Below, piece after piece: positions 54,842 through 64,000 of a stretch of DNA of 64,000 nt (position 1 is its first letter; every line of letters begins with the position of its first letter). The DNA is taken from the NCBI GenBank assembly GCA_964608185.1, contig CAZSMR010000002.1, positions 3,506 to 67,505 of the forward strand. The letters run 5' to 3'. A program made the position numbers and the translations under genes. This stretch comes from Porticoccus sp964608185. GTDB taxonomy: Bacteria; Pseudomonadota; Gammaproteobacteria; Pseudomonadales; Porticoccaceae. The notes below the pieces were generated by a model that ran no database searches, had not been told where the DNA came from, and was given only the letters and a program-made list of their open reading frames with translations.

Positions 54842-56353
54842 ATGAGCAAAGAATTAAATCAAGATGAGAATAAACTAATTGCCGAAAGAAGGGCTAAATT
54901 AGAAGTAATTCGTGAACAGGCCTCTAATGCTAACATAAGCTCTTTTCCTAATGACTTTAGGAGAAAAAATCTAGCCGATGATTTACAAAAAAAATATTCA
55001 AATAAGTTAAAAGAGGAACTTGAGATATCCGGACACGAAGTAAGTGTTGCTGGCCGCTTAATAAGAAATCGCGGTGCTTTTATGGTAGTTCAGGACATGT
55101 CTGGAACCATACAGCTGTATGTAACTAAAGAAGCTAGGCCTTTCGCTAAGAGCTTGGATCTTGGAGATATTGTAGGTATTAACGGAGTCCTACATAAATC
55201 TGGCAAAGGTGACTTGTATGTAAGTATGGATGATAATTATCTTTTAACAAAATCATTAAGACCTTTGCCTGATAAGCATCATGGCCTATCAGACAAAGAA
55301 TTAAGATATCGGCAACGTTACGTCGATCTCATCGTGAATCCTGATTCTCGCGAAGTATTTAAAATTCGTACACAAGTTATCAATTTTCTTCGCTCTTATC
55401 TTAACGATAACCACTTTATGGAAGTCGAAACTCCGATGCTTCAGGTTATTCCTGGGGGAGCCGCAGCCCGACCTTTTGTTACTCACCATAATGCACTAGA
55501 TCTCGATATGTATTTGAGAATTGCACCAGAACTATATTTAAAAAGATTAGTAGTTGGAGGTTTCGAGCGGGTATATGAAATTAACCGTAATTTTCGTAAT
55601 GAAGGTCTGTCTACTAGGCACAATCCTGAGTTTACTATGCTTGAGTTTTATCAGGCTTATTCAGACTATATCGACTTAATGGATATGACTGAAGATATGT
55701 TACGGAAGTTAGCCTTTTCGGTATTAGGTAAATTTACTGTTAGTAGTACGCTAAGAGATAAGGAAGGCGCGACGATCCAAGAAACAATCTATGATTTTTC
55801 AAAACCCTTTCAAAGAATGTCAGTTTTTAATTCTATACTAAAGTTTAATGCAGGTATTTCAGCTGAAGAGTTAAGTGATGAACAAGGGGCTCGAAATATT
55901 GCATCAAATCTTGATATTCCTCTAAAAGATATCTGGGGTTTAGGTAAGGTTCAAATCGAGATTTTTGAAAAAACCGTAGAACACTTACTTGATGAGCCAA
56001 CATTTATCATAGAGTATCCAACAGAGGTATCACCACTGGCTCGCCGAAATGATAATAATCGATTTGTAACAGATAGATTTGAATTTTTTGTGGGGGGGAA
56101 AGAGATAGCTAATGGATTTTCAGAGCTAAATGATGCAGAAGACCAGGCCTTAAGATTCAGTCAGCAAGTAGCTGAAAAAGATGCTGGAGACGAAGAAGCC
56201 ATGCATTATGATTCAGACTATATTAGAGCACTAGAATATGGATTACCTCCAACTGCTGGAGAGGGAATTGGTATTGATCGATTAGTCATGCTTTTGACAA
56301 ATTCTTCATCCATACGAGATGTACTTTTGTTTCCTCATATGCGACCAGAATAG
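54842..56353 (+). CDS. lysS: Lysyl-tRNA synthetase, class II
   Basis: Charges tRNA-Lys. The N-terminal OB-fold anticodon domain covers about residues 60-150. The class II core has motif 1 (FMEVETPMLQVIPGGAAARPF), motif 2 (FERVYEINRNFRNEG) and motif 3 (GEGIGIDRLVML). It has 503 residues. It starts at ATG 54842, 70 bp after prfB, with GGAAAAAAG before it. The shared order prfB-lysS is conserved. Confidence 0.97.
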   Translation: MSKELNQDENKLIAERRAKLEVIREQASNANISSFPNDFRRKNLADDLQKKYSNKLKEELEISGHEVSVAGRLIRNRGAFMVVQDMSGTIQLYVTKEARPFAKSLDLGDIVGINGVLHKSGKGDLYVSMDDNYLLTKSLRPLPDKHHGLSDKELRYRQRYVDLIVNPDSREVFKIRTQVINFLRSYLNDNHFMEVETPMLQVIPGGAAARPFVTHHNALDLDMYLRIAPELYLKRLVVGGFERVYEINRNFRNEGLSTRHNPEFTMLEFYQAYSDYIDLMDMTEDMLRKLAFSVLGKFTVSSTLRDKEGATIQETIYDFSKPFQRMSVFNSILKFNAGISAEELSDEQGARNIASNLDIPLKDIWGLGKVQIEIFEKTVEHLLDEPTFIIEYPTEVSPLARRNDNNRFVTDRFEFFVGGKEIANGFSELNDAEDQALRFSQQVAEKDAGDEEAMHYDSDYIRALEYGLPPTAGEGIGIDRLVMLLTNSSSIRDVLLFPHMRPE

Positions 56354-56393
56354 AAACCCGTTGCCCTTATTATTTAAATTATAGGTTATGTAA

Positions 56394-59162
56394 TTAGATA
56401 TCTATGATTTTTTCTTTTTGTTTTAATATTTTGGTATGGGTTTTTTCTACCTCTTTAAGTCGCTCTTTTTCTGCCTTCACAATATCTTGTGGAGCTTTGC
56501 TAGTAAATGATTCGTTTGCTAACTTGTTTTTGATACGTAGTTGTTCTTTTTTGACCTTTTCTAGTTCTTTATCGAGCCTCTTAACCTCTTCTTTTTTATC
56601 AATCAGCCCGGCCATAGGAACAAGAATTTCCATTTCTCCCATCAGTGCTGTTATGGAGGTTGGCGCTTCTTCGTCAGGGGAAAGCCAGATGATTTTCTCC
56701 AGATAACCTAATTTAACCAAATAAGCTTTGTTTTGATCTAGGCGGCGCTTGTCTTCTTTTGTCCCATTACGTAAGTAAATAGTTAGCATTTTGGCTGGCG
56801 ATATATTCATTTCACCACGAATATTGCGAATTCCAACAACAGCATTTTTAAGCCACTCAACATTTATAGTGGCCTCTTTATCTATAAGGTTTTCATTAGC
56901 TAAAGGATAAGGCTGCAACATGATAGTTTCACCCTCAACTCCGACTAAACTTTTTACCTGTTGCCATATCTCTTCTGTAATAAATGGCATAAATGGATGC
57001 GCCATTCTCAGGGTAGCTTCCAAGACTCTTATTAAAGTTCGACGCGTTCCTATTTTTAGTAATGGGTCAATATCTTCCCCCCATAAAATAGGCTTGGAGA
57101 GCTCTAAGTACCAGTCACAATATTCATTCCATATAAATTCGTAAATAGCTTGAGATGCTAAATCAAACCGGTAGTTTTCAATCGCACCTACAACTTCCTT
57201 CTCAACTTTCTGTAATCGACTTATAATCCAACGATCAGGTAGTGATAGACGATAATTTTTGTGATCATTTTGCCCGCATTCCTGACCCTCGGTATTCATC
57301 AATACATAACGTGCAGCGTTCCATATTTTATTACAAAAATTACGAAAACCTTCAATTCTACCCACATCGAAGTTAATATCTCGTCCGGTTGCTGCTAGAG
57401 AGTAGTACGTAAAGCGAAGTGCATCGGTCCCATAAGCTCCTATACCATTTGAAAATTCTTTACGTGTTTGCTTGTCGATTTTTTCGCGCAGTTGAGGCAC
57501 CATCATTCCTGAAGTTCTTTTTGTAACCAGCGGCTCAAGCTCAATACCATCAATCAAGTCTATAGGATCAAGAACGTTCCCTTTAGACTTTGACATTTTT
57601 TGGCCTTGACTATCCCGAACTAGACCATGAACAAAGACTGTTTTGAATGGAACATCACCCATAAAATATAGGCTCATCATAATCATTCTTGCGACCCAAA
57701 AGAAAATAATATCGAATCCGGTAACTAGAACACTTGTAGGGTGATGTTTTTCTAAAAGTTTATTATTTTCTGGCCAACCAAGAGTTGCAAAAGTCCACAA
57801 ACTGGATGAAAACCAAGTATCTAAAACATCATTATCTTGTGTGAGCCCAACACTACCAAGATCATTTTTCTGACGAATTTCTTCTTCAGATCTCCCAACA
57901 TAAAAATTACCCTCATTGTCATACCAGGCAGGAATGCGATGCCCCCACCAAAGTTGTCGAGATATACACCAATCTTGAATATTTCGCATCCAAGAAAAAT
58001 ACATATTTTCATATTGTTTTGGTACAAACTCGATATCACCCTCTTCAACTGCAATAACAGCTTTCTTGGCAAGAGGGGATGTTCTGACATACCATTGGTT
58101 GGTTAGATAGGGTTCTATGATCATACCTGAGCGATCACCACGAGGTATTTTTATTCTATGAGGTTCAATTTTTTCAAGTAACCCTAATTTATCGAGGTCA
58201 CCTATAATTTTTTTTCTTGCATCGAATCTGCCCATTCCGATGTACTCAGGTGGTACATTTGAGTTTAGTCGGGCATCATCATCAAATATATTTATTACAG
58301 GTAAACTATGACGTTGCCCCATTTCATAGTCGTTGAAATCATGAGCAGGCGTAATTTTAACGCAACCTGTACCAAAATCTTTATCGACATAGTCATCAGC
58401 TATTATTAGAATTTTACGATTAGTAAGAGGTAAAATAATATGCTTGCCAATAAGATTTTTATATCTTTCGTCTTCAGGATGAACTGCAACCGCGGTATCT
58501 CCAAGCATAGTTTCTGGCCGAGTGGTTGCAACTGTTAAAAACCCATCTTTATTAGACAAGGGATATTTAAAGTGCCATAAATTACCTTCCTCTTCTTCTG
58601 AGATTACCTCAAGATCAGAAATAGCGGTATGTAGCTTAGGATCCCAATTTACGAGCCTTTTTCCTCGATAGATTAGATTATCCTCATACATTCTAATGAA
58701 GGCCTCTTGGACAGCCGTATAAAATCCGTCATCCATAGTGAAGCGCTCTCTAGACCAGTCTGCGGAGGCACCTAAACGTCGGAGTTGACTTGTAATAGTT
58801 CCTCCTGATACTTTCTTCCAGTTCCAAACTTTTTTTATGAATTCTTTTCGACCTAAGTCATGACGTGTGATTCCATCATTGCTTAGAAGACGCTCAACTA
58901 CCATTTGTGTAGCAATTCCAGCATGATCTGTACCTACTTGCCATAAAGTGTCCTTACCTTTCATTCGCTGGTAGCGAACCAAGGCATCCATGATAGCCTC
59001 TTGAAAACCATGACCCATATGAAGATTTCCGGTGACATTCGGTGGAGGTATCATTATGCAGAAAGATGGAGCACCATTTTCTGTGGATTTAAAATATCCA
59101 CGTTTTTCCCAGATTTTATACCACTGAATTTCTATATCTTTGGGACGATAAGTTTTTTCCAT
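56394..59162 (-). CDS. valS: Valyl-tRNA synthetase
   Basis: Class I synthetase charging tRNA-Val, with an editing domain. The HIGH-type motif is PPNVTGNLHMGHGF, the KMSKS motif is QKMSKSKGNVLDP, and the CP1 editing domain lies between (TTRPETMLGDTAVAVHP, about residue 215). The C-terminal coiled-coil arm (about residues 850-915) is present. It has 922 residues. It follows holC on the minus strand by 145 bp, part of the conserved pepA-holC-valS order. Confidence 0.97.
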   Translation of the reverse strand: MEKTYRPKDIEIQWYKIWEKRGYFKSTENGAPSFCIMIPPPNVTGNLHMGHGFQEAIMDALVRYQRMKGKDTLWQVGTDHAGIATQMVVERLLSNDGITRHDLGRKEFIKKVWNWKKVSGGTITSQLRRLGASADWSRERFTMDDGFYTAVQEAFIRMYEDNLIYRGKRLVNWDPKLHTAISDLEVISEEEEGNLWHFKYPLSNKDGFLTVATTRPETMLGDTAVAVHPEDERYKNLIGKHIILPLTNRKILIIADDYVDKDFGTGCVKITPAHDFNDYEMGQRHSLPVINIFDDDARLNSNVPPEYIGMGRFDARKKIIGDLDKLGLLEKIEPHRIKIPRGDRSGMIIEPYLTNQWYVRTSPLAKKAVIAVEEGDIEFVPKQYENMYFSWMRNIQDWCISRQLWWGHRIPAWYDNEGNFYVGRSEEEIRQKNDLGSVGLTQDNDVLDTWFSSSLWTFATLGWPENNKLLEKHHPTSVLVTGFDIIFFWVARMIMMSLYFMGDVPFKTVFVHGLVRDSQGQKMSKSKGNVLDPIDLIDGIELEPLVTKRTSGMMVPQLREKIDKQTRKEFSNGIGAYGTDALRFTYYSLAATGRDINFDVGRIEGFRNFCNKIWNAARYVLMNTEGQECGQNDHKNYRLSLPDRWIISRLQKVEKEVVGAIENYRFDLASQAIYEFIWNEYCDWYLELSKPILWGEDIDPLLKIGTRRTLIRVLEATLRMAHPFMPFITEEIWQQVKSLVGVEGETIMLQPYPLANENLIDKEATINVEWLKNAVVGIRNIRGEMNISPAKMLTIYLRNGTKEDKRRLDQNKAYLVKLGYLEKIIWLSPDEEAPTSITALMGEMEILVPMAGLIDKKEEVKRLDKELEKVKKEQLRIKNKLANESFTSKAPQDIVKAEKERLKEVEKTHTKILKQKEKIIDI

Positions 59163-59307
59163 GAGAGCTCATTTTGTTGTTGTATCAAGGTGTACTAATT
59201 TACCCATAGTAGTTAGGTAAAAAAAATGTAGTGTTATCAAAAAACTTGAATTATAAATGGATAGGTATAACCGAGTCGATTAACTTATGTCCAATAATAG
59301 TTTTTAG

Positions 59308-59736
59308 TTAACAAGCCTTAGTTAAATCATGATACTTAATAGGATACCCGCGATTTTGATAAAAGCTATAGCGCTCACGCTTTATTGCTATAACTTGCTG
59401 TTCATCGTAAACAATTTCTATAACTTTTTTGAATCGAGAAAACCAGCCTGGCGTAGATTCATCTGATAAGTTAATTAAGAGCCCATCATGCTCTCCTGGA
59501 TCCAAGCTATGGCTAATGGAGATCGAAACTGATGGATCAGTTTCGATCTGATGAGGAAGAAAAGAAGAAGCTCTAAAGCCCCATAATTTTTTACTAATTT
59601 TATCTGATACGATTTCTTCAGGTGTACTTATAAGCACAGATAGATTTTTTTGATAAGCCTTTTCAGTTAACTGGCAAGCTAACAGCATGGCTGAATCGTA
59701 GTCTCCTGTAATACGATAAAACATTATATTAGTCAT
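59308..59736 (-). CDS. holC: DNA polymerase III chi subunit
   Basis: A 142-residue clamp-loader accessory protein that links the loader to SSB. MFYRITGDYDSAMLLACQLTEKAY and the WGFRASSFLPHQ block are recognisable from the family. The start overlaps the end of pepA by 8 bp, so translation is coupled. The pepA-holC-valS order, as in E. coli, confirms it. Confidence 0.9.
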   Translation of the reverse strand: MTNIMFYRITGDYDSAMLLACQLTEKAYQKNLSVLISTPEEIVSDKISKKLWGFRASSFLPHQIETDPSVSISISHSLDPGEHDGLLINLSDESTPGWFSRFKKVIEIVYDEQQVIAIKRERYSFYQNRGYPIKYHDLTKAC

Positions 59737-60845
59737 TATTTGTTTCTTCTATAAGAAATTGGGCTAGCAATGGAACTGGTCTGCCAGTTGAGCCCTTAGA
59801 GACTCCTCCTTTCCATGCTGTTCCAGCAATATCTAGATGAGCCCATGTATAATCTTTTGTGAAGCGAGCAAGAAAACATGCAGCAGTAATTGTCCCTGCT
59901 GCTCGACCACCAATATTTGCCATATCAGCAAAATTACTTTTTAGTTGGCTATCATACTCGTTCCAGAGTGGTAATCTCCAAACCCGATCTCCACTTGTAT
60001 ATCCCGCAATCTCAAGATTTTTTGCTAGCTCATCGTCATTCGATAACAAACCACTGGCGTGACTTCCTAAAGCCATTACGCATGCCCCGGTTAAGGTTGC
60101 AATGTCTATGACACTTTTTGGTTTGTATCGAGCAGCGTATGTTAATGTGTCACATAGAACTAACCGTCCTTCTGCATCAGTATTTAGGATCTCAATAGTT
60201 TGGCCAGACATACTTTTAACAATATCACCTGGCTTAATTGCTTTTCCTCCTGGCATATTCTCTACTGCGGGTATCATGCCTATTACATTGAGATCTAGAT
60301 TTATGGTGGTTAGCATAGAAAAAACACCTAAAACAGCAGCTGCACCACACATATCATATTTCATTTCATCCATAGCAGCACCTGGCTTTAGGCTTATACC
60401 TCCTGAATCAAAGGTAATTCCTTTTCCTACTAAAACTATGGGTTTATTTTTTTTGTTGTTAGAACCGGTATATTTTAGAATTATCATTTTAGCAGGCTGC
60501 TGAGTTCCAGCAGTGACTGATAATAAGGAATGCATACCAAGATTTCTCATCTCAACTTCGTTTAATATTTCGCAGGTAAGTTTAGGATGACTGGCTGCAA
60601 GTTTTTTGGCTTCTTTTGCTAAGTAAGAGGGCGTACATATATTTCCNNNNNNNNNNNNNNNNNNNNNNNNNNNNNNNNNNNNNNNNNNNNNNNNNNNNNN
60701 NNNNNNNNNNNNNNNNNNNNNNNNNNNNNNNNNNNNNNNNNNNNNNTGGGGGAGCATAAACCCCTTTTTTTAGATTGCTAAGAACTAGTACTAAACAGTT
60801 AGTTTTTTTAGTACGAAGATTGCAGGTGATTGCCGTAAGTTGCAT
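59729..60845 (-). CDS. pepA: Leucyl (cytosol) aminopeptidase PepA, interrupted by an assembly gap
   Basis: M17 dizinc aminopeptidase; in E. coli also a DNA-binding accessory for Xer recombination. The N-terminal 33 residues (MQLTAITCNLRTKK...VYAP, 60747-60845) and the C-terminal ~305 residues (59729-60646) are present, separated by 100 N. The catalytic part is intact: VGKGITFDSGGISLKPG, MKYDMCGAA and NTDAEGRLVL supply metal ligands and active-site residues. The two parts are not in the same frame across 100 N, and about 150 residues are missing compared with a ~500-residue family, so the gap is really about 0.45 kb. It is probably a normal gene. Confidence 0.92.
60647..60746. other. Assembly gap (100 N) inside pepA
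   Basis: Exactly 100 N, a conventional placeholder rather than a measured length. The pepA halves on either side imply roughly 450 missing bases. Confidence 0.99.
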
Positions 60846-60974
60846 TTTATCTCCAAAGTTTAGTTGGTTAGGGATTTGAATCCACGTACAATTAGTAATG
60901 AGAAGTTTTTAAATCTTCATAATTAGTTAGATTTTAATTTATTTACATATTAAAGCATAACAGGAATCTTTCTA

Positions 60975-62081
60975 TTGCTAATTTTTCGTTATCTTGCGCG
61001 TGACTTTTTAACTTCCGCTTCTGCAGTTACTGTAGTGCTGTTAATGATAGTTATGAGCGGCCGATTTGTGAAATATCTTGCAGAAGCAGCAGCAGGTGAT
61101 ATGGATGCAGGAATACTTTTTTCTATAATTGGCTACCGCCTTCCTGGGTTCTTAGAATTGATTATACCTCTTGCATGCTTTTTAGGTATCCTGCTAGCTT
61201 ATGGTCGTCTATATGTCCAAAATGAGATGACGGTAATGATTGCATGCGGGATGAGTCAAACTAGATTAGTTACTTACACGTTAATTCCAGCAATTATAGT
61301 AGCCCTCTTGGTATCATATTTGAGTCTTTTCGCTACTCCTGATGGTGCACGAAAGGTTGAAGCGCTATTTTCAGACCAAAATGAACGAGGCGATCTAGAT
61401 GGTATGGCAGCTAACCACTTTTACCCTATTCAAAAGGGTAAGGGCGTTACTTATACAGAAGAAATAAATGAAAAAGGCTTAATGCTTGATGTCTTTCTTG
61501 CCGAACATCAGCTTGATGCTGAAAATGGAGAACAACTAGTCCTAACAGTTTCTAAAACTGGTGAACAAAAGAGTTCTGACGACGGAATGGACTATCTCGT
61601 TCTAAAAGATGGATATCGTATTGAAGGAATACCAGGTCTTGCAAACTATAAGATTACTCGTTTTGAGGAATACGGTCAGTCTATGAAAAAACAGGCTCCA
61701 GAACGTCGTAATAGAAAAAAGAATCAAATTCTCACTACCTCTGAATTAATGTTTTCTGAAGTGCCTGAGCAAATAGCCGAATTACAGTGGCGCTTTTCTG
61801 TTCCCATTTTAGTGTTAGTGATGAGCTTAATAGCTATTCCATTGAGTAAAACAAATCAAAGGCAAGGTAGATTTTCTAAAATGATCCCAGCAGTCCTGCT
61901 TTATATGGTCTACCTTGTGATGCTTAATAGTGCACGCAGTGCATTGGAAGAGGGGACTATCACTCCTTTTGTTGGTCTTTGGTTCGTACATTTGTTATTT
62001 TTATTTATTGCGCTGTGCCTATTATCCTTCCCTTCTATCAAGCGATGGATAAAACAGATAAATATTTCATTGGTGAAATAA
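60975..62081 (+). CDS. lptF: LPS export permease LptF
   Basis: Inner-membrane permease of the LptB2FG transporter that extracts lipopolysaccharide for export. It begins MLIFRYLARDFLTSASAVTVVLL with three N-terminal helices, a periplasmic jellyroll domain (about residues 125-260) and three C-terminal helices. It has 368 residues. The start is TTG 60975, with CAGGAAT upstream. It is divergent from pepA, the usual arrangement, and its stop overlaps the lptG start (TAATG). Confidence 0.95.
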   Translation: MLIFRYLARDFLTSASAVTVVLLMIVMSGRFVKYLAEAAAGDMDAGILFSIIGYRLPGFLELIIPLACFLGILLAYGRLYVQNEMTVMIACGMSQTRLVTYTLIPAIIVALLVSYLSLFATPDGARKVEALFSDQNERGDLDGMAANHFYPIQKGKGVTYTEEINEKGLMLDVFLAEHQLDAENGEQLVLTVSKTGEQKSSDDGMDYLVLKDGYRIEGIPGLANYKITRFEEYGQSMKKQAPERRNRKKNQILTTSELMFSEVPEQIAELQWRFSVPILVLVMSLIAIPLSKTNQRQGRFSKMIPAVLLYMVYLVMLNSARSALEEGTITPFVGLWFVHLLFLFIALCLLSFPSIKRWIKQINISLVK

Positions 62082-63415
62082 TGAAGCAGATATTTTCTTT
62101 ATTTTCATGGAGCAAATTTGCTACTTACATTATGATAAAACTCAGGTTTTTACGGGCCTCTTCGGTGCTTTTTTTTGAATACTCCTTATGTGCATGTAAA
62201 AAATTACCTACCCTGATTTCGCTTAAGATTAAGTCAGTTAGTGATGACTTACTTTATTTTCTTAAGTATATGAAAAAAAAAGAAATATCTAGAAAAAAAA
62301 TCATATATCTTTGTAAAAAATTGCCTGCTTTAGTGAGTGCAGATTTTAAATCAATGAGAGGTCTATCATCCTATATATCAGTCGCAGTGGTTGGCGCCAT
62401 AGGCCTGGCACTATTAATTATTGTTACTCTTGATGCCATTGGTGCCATGATCGATGGGGCCGGAGACGTTACAGCAGAGTATACTTTTTTTCAGGTTTTG
62501 ATATATGTTGCGCTAACTATACCTGGAAGAATATATGAATTTCTGCCTACAGCCGCACTGATTGGCTGTCTCGTTGGACTGGGTAGCTTAGCTAACAATT
62601 CCGAGTTAATAGTAATTAGAGCTGCGGGTGTCTCCGTTCTCCGTATTGTATGGATTGTTCTTCGCCCTGTTTTAGTTCTTGTTTTAATTGGTGTGATGTT
62701 CGGAGAATACGTTGTTCCCTATAGCGAAAAATATGCTGAAAGTCGACGCATGCTTCTCACTAAGGGAAAGGTGGCGCAGGGTTCTGCAAGTGGCCACTGG
62801 AATAAGGAGGGCAATGAGTTTATGCACATAGATTCAATTTTTCCTGGTGGCGAATTATTTGGAGTAACTCGCTATGAGTTTGACGATAATCACGTGTTAA
62901 AAAGAGCTAGCTTTGCAGGTAAAGCTTCTTTCAAAAATGGCACCTGGATAGAAGAATCTGGAGCAGCAACCTATTTTGAAGGCAACAGCAATAGAGTAGA
63001 GACTTTTATAAAGAGGATCTGGAATACTGAACTATCACCAGAGCTACTTAATATAGCGTCACTACCTTCTGAATCCCTATCTATGAGGGATTTAAGTAAG
63101 CATAGTAGCTATTTAAACGATCAGGGTCAGAACGCTTCAAGGTACGAATTAGATTTTTGGCGAAAAGCCTTGCAGCCATTTACGGTCGTTAGTTTAATCT
63201 TGATCGCAAGCTCATTTATTTTTGGTCCATTACGTCAGGTATCTATGGGTTATCGAATTTTTGCTGGCGTAGTTGTAGGTATTGTATTTAGAATCAGTCA
63301 AGATTTGCTTGGTCCAGCAAGTATCGTATTTGGATTTTCTCCTTTTATAGCAGTTATTTTTCCTGCAATCGTCTGCGCGCTTATTGGTATTTCTTTATTG
63401 AGAAAAGCTTCATAA
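62081..63415 (+). CDS. lptG: LPS export permease LptG with an N-terminal extension
   Basis: Partner of LptF. The canonical protein starts at MRGLSSYISVAVVGAIGLALL (ATG 62354, 353 residues), with three helices, a periplasmic domain and three helices ending near LLRKAS. The frame is open upstream to ATG 62081, which overlaps the lptF stop as TAATG and has GGTG before it. This start gives 444 residues, adding 91 basic residues. The extension holds an imperfect 39-residue repeat (CKKLPTLISLKIKS, then CKKLPALVSADFKS) that runs into the canonical start, and two long A runs (62273-62281, 62293-62300). I favour 62081, but the shorter start is possible. Confidence 0.88.
   Translation: MKQIFSLFSWSKFATYIMIKLRFLRASSVLFFEYSLCACKKLPTLISLKIKSVSDDLLYFLKYMKKKEISRKKIIYLCKKLPALVSADFKSMRGLSSYISVAVVGAIGLALLIIVTLDAIGAMIDGAGDVTAEYTFFQVLIYVALTIPGRIYEFLPTAALIGCLVGLGSLANNSELIVIRAAGVSVLRIVWIVLRPVLVLVLIGVMFGEYVVPYSEKYAESRRMLLTKGKVAQGSASGHWNKEGNEFMHIDSIFPGGELFGVTRYEFDDNHVLKRASFAGKASFKNGTWIEESGAATYFEGNSNRVETFIKRIWNTELSPELLNIASLPSESLSMRDLSKHSSYLNDQGQNASRYELDFWRKALQPFTVVSLILIASSFIFGPLRQVSMGYRIFAGVVVGIVFRISQDLLGPASIVFGFSPFIAVIFPAIVCALIGISLLRKAS
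62195..62353. repeat. Imperfect tandem duplication in the lptG 5' region
   Basis: TGTAAAAAATT followed by similar sequence occurs at 62195 and again at 62312, a period of 117 bases (39 codons). The copies encode CKKLP-T-L-I-S and CKKLP-A-L-V-S and are diverged. The second copy joins directly to the canonical LptG start. Confidence 0.6.
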
Positions 63416-63469
63416 AACTACCAGACTTGATGTCGAGATTAAAATTCATATGACTTATGCTTACTTTTT

Positions 63470-63937
63470 CTAAACCTCTATTTTTTTATCTATAACTATA
63501 ACTTTTGTATTGCTAAGTATGTCATGAAGACATCTTCCCTCCTTGTCTATCAAGCACCATATATAACCAAGCCCCATAAATCCCAGTGATATATGGGCAA
63601 GAACGCAGCGAGAAAAACACTTTTCCCAAGTAAGCTTTTTTTGTTTTACATCTTGTAAACGAAGTCTCCATGATTTCATTCCTAGCGTCTGTCCTTTGCG
63701 ATGCCAGCACCATACATAAAACGAAGTACAGCTTAACCACATACCGAGCATGATGAATCCCTGGAGAATATTATTTGGTGCCTGCATAGTATCTTCGCCA
63801 GCTAAAACCCTCAAAAGTAAAACAATAAGTCCGAAGGCGAAAATAATCCCTATAAGCAATAAAGAATCGTAAAGCATTGCCATTAGTCGCCTAAGCAAAT
63901 TTGCAACTTCTTGGGTTTTTATTTCTTTTTCATTCAT
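63470..63937 (-). CDS. RDD family membrane protein
   Basis: A 155-residue protein with an N-terminal RDD domain: LLRRLMAMLYDSLLL in the first helix (residues ~20-45), a second helix around 55-85 and a C-terminal WHRKGQTLGMKSWRLRL, the family hallmark. I start at ATG 63937, with AGAG upstream; a longer frame to 63991 adds 18 unconserved residues. RDD proteins next to lptG are common in gammaproteobacteria. Sodium or amino-acid transport roles have been suggested for others, but the function here is unknown. Confidence 0.85.
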   Translation of the reverse strand: MNEKEIKTQEVANLLRRLMAMLYDSLLLIGIIFAFGLIVLLLRVLAGEDTMQAPNNILQGFIMLGMWLSCTSFYVWCWHRKGQTLGMKSWRLRLQDVKQKKLTWEKCFSRCVLAHISLGFMGLGYIWCLIDKEGRCLHDILSNTKVIVIDKKIEV

Positions 63938-64000
63938 TTTCAGTGCTCTTTTGTGGACTTTAATTGTATCCTTTGTTAGAAATAAATACATCGCTGTCAG

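Noticed and set aside
1..64000. tRNA/rRNA genes, CRISPR arrays, insertion sequences, prophage or defence islands
   Set aside because: I looked in every intergenic space and saw none. All large frames are core or metabolic genes with uniform composition.

Overview
The window is 64 kb of a low-GC, gene-dense gammaproteobacterial chromosome, interrupted by one 100-N assembly gap at 60647-60746. It is therefore a scaffold, probably from a single-cell or metagenome assembly. Several conserved gene orders point to Gammaproteobacteria: corB-ypjD / ffh-rpsP-rimM-trmD-rplS, xerD-dsbC-hom-thrC...recJ-prfB-lysS, miaA-hfq-hflX-hflK-hflC-hisZ-purA, and pepA-lptF-lptG with valS-holC. The separate hom gene, the hisZ-dependent histidine pathway and the NrdJ-type B12-dependent reductase resemble Pseudomonadales/Cellvibrionales relatives. 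Short intergenic spaces and low GC suggest a marine oligotroph; this is inference, and no 16S gene is present. I saw no tRNA, rRNA, CRISPR, insertion sequence or prophage.

Region by region. 1-603: C-terminal part of a class II ribonucleotide reductase. 788-4856: glycine cleavage genes gcvT and gcvP, without gcvH. 4872-8323, minus strand: a YbfF-type esterase, a succinate-semialdehyde-type dehydrogenase and an AraC regulator whose only plausible start codon is AUC. 8549-15815: a complete propionyl-CoA to succinyl-CoA module (mutase, pccB, pccA, meaB chaperone GTPase, epimerase). 15840-20763: ATP sulfurylase, a lipoprotein pseudoazurin, a CmoA-like methyltransferase, HMG-CoA lyase and a cytoplasmic parvulin. 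20789-27012: an AhpA/YtjB-like membrane protein divergent from serB, then epmB divergent from efp-epmA-miaA. This supplies EF-P together with the two enzymes that beta-lysylate it. 27070-33405: hfq, hflX, hflK, hflC, a strong terminator, hisZ and purA.

33503-35145 is a likely Fur-controlled iron operon: an FTR1 permease and a secreted, His-rich partner of unrecognised family, with a near-perfect Fur box upstream. 35273-38426 carries a Nudix hydrolase, a DUF1289 protein, corB and ypjD. 38709-42362 is the SRP/ribosome cluster, ended by a terminator. 42519-51554 is xerD-dsbC-hom-thrC, then a tonB-exbB-exbD set, a HopJ-family protein, an unrecognised 88-residue ORF and recJ. 51544-56353 holds uup and prfB-lysS, with prfB retaining the autoregulatory +1 frameshift. 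56394-63937 holds valS, holC, pepA (broken by the gap), lptF, an N-terminally extended lptG and an RDD protein.

The gene set describes an aerobic heterotroph that degrades amino acids and odd-chain or branched carbon (gcv, HMG-CoA lyase, propionyl-CoA route, aldehyde dehydrogenase). It depends on cobalamin (NrdJ, mutase) and has two iron-related uptake modules (FTR1 and TonB/ExbBD). No clearly new defence or biosynthetic system is visible. The items most worth a second look are the FTR1 partner, the AUC-started AraC gene, the repeat-containing LptG extension and the tetranucleotide repeat in dsbC.
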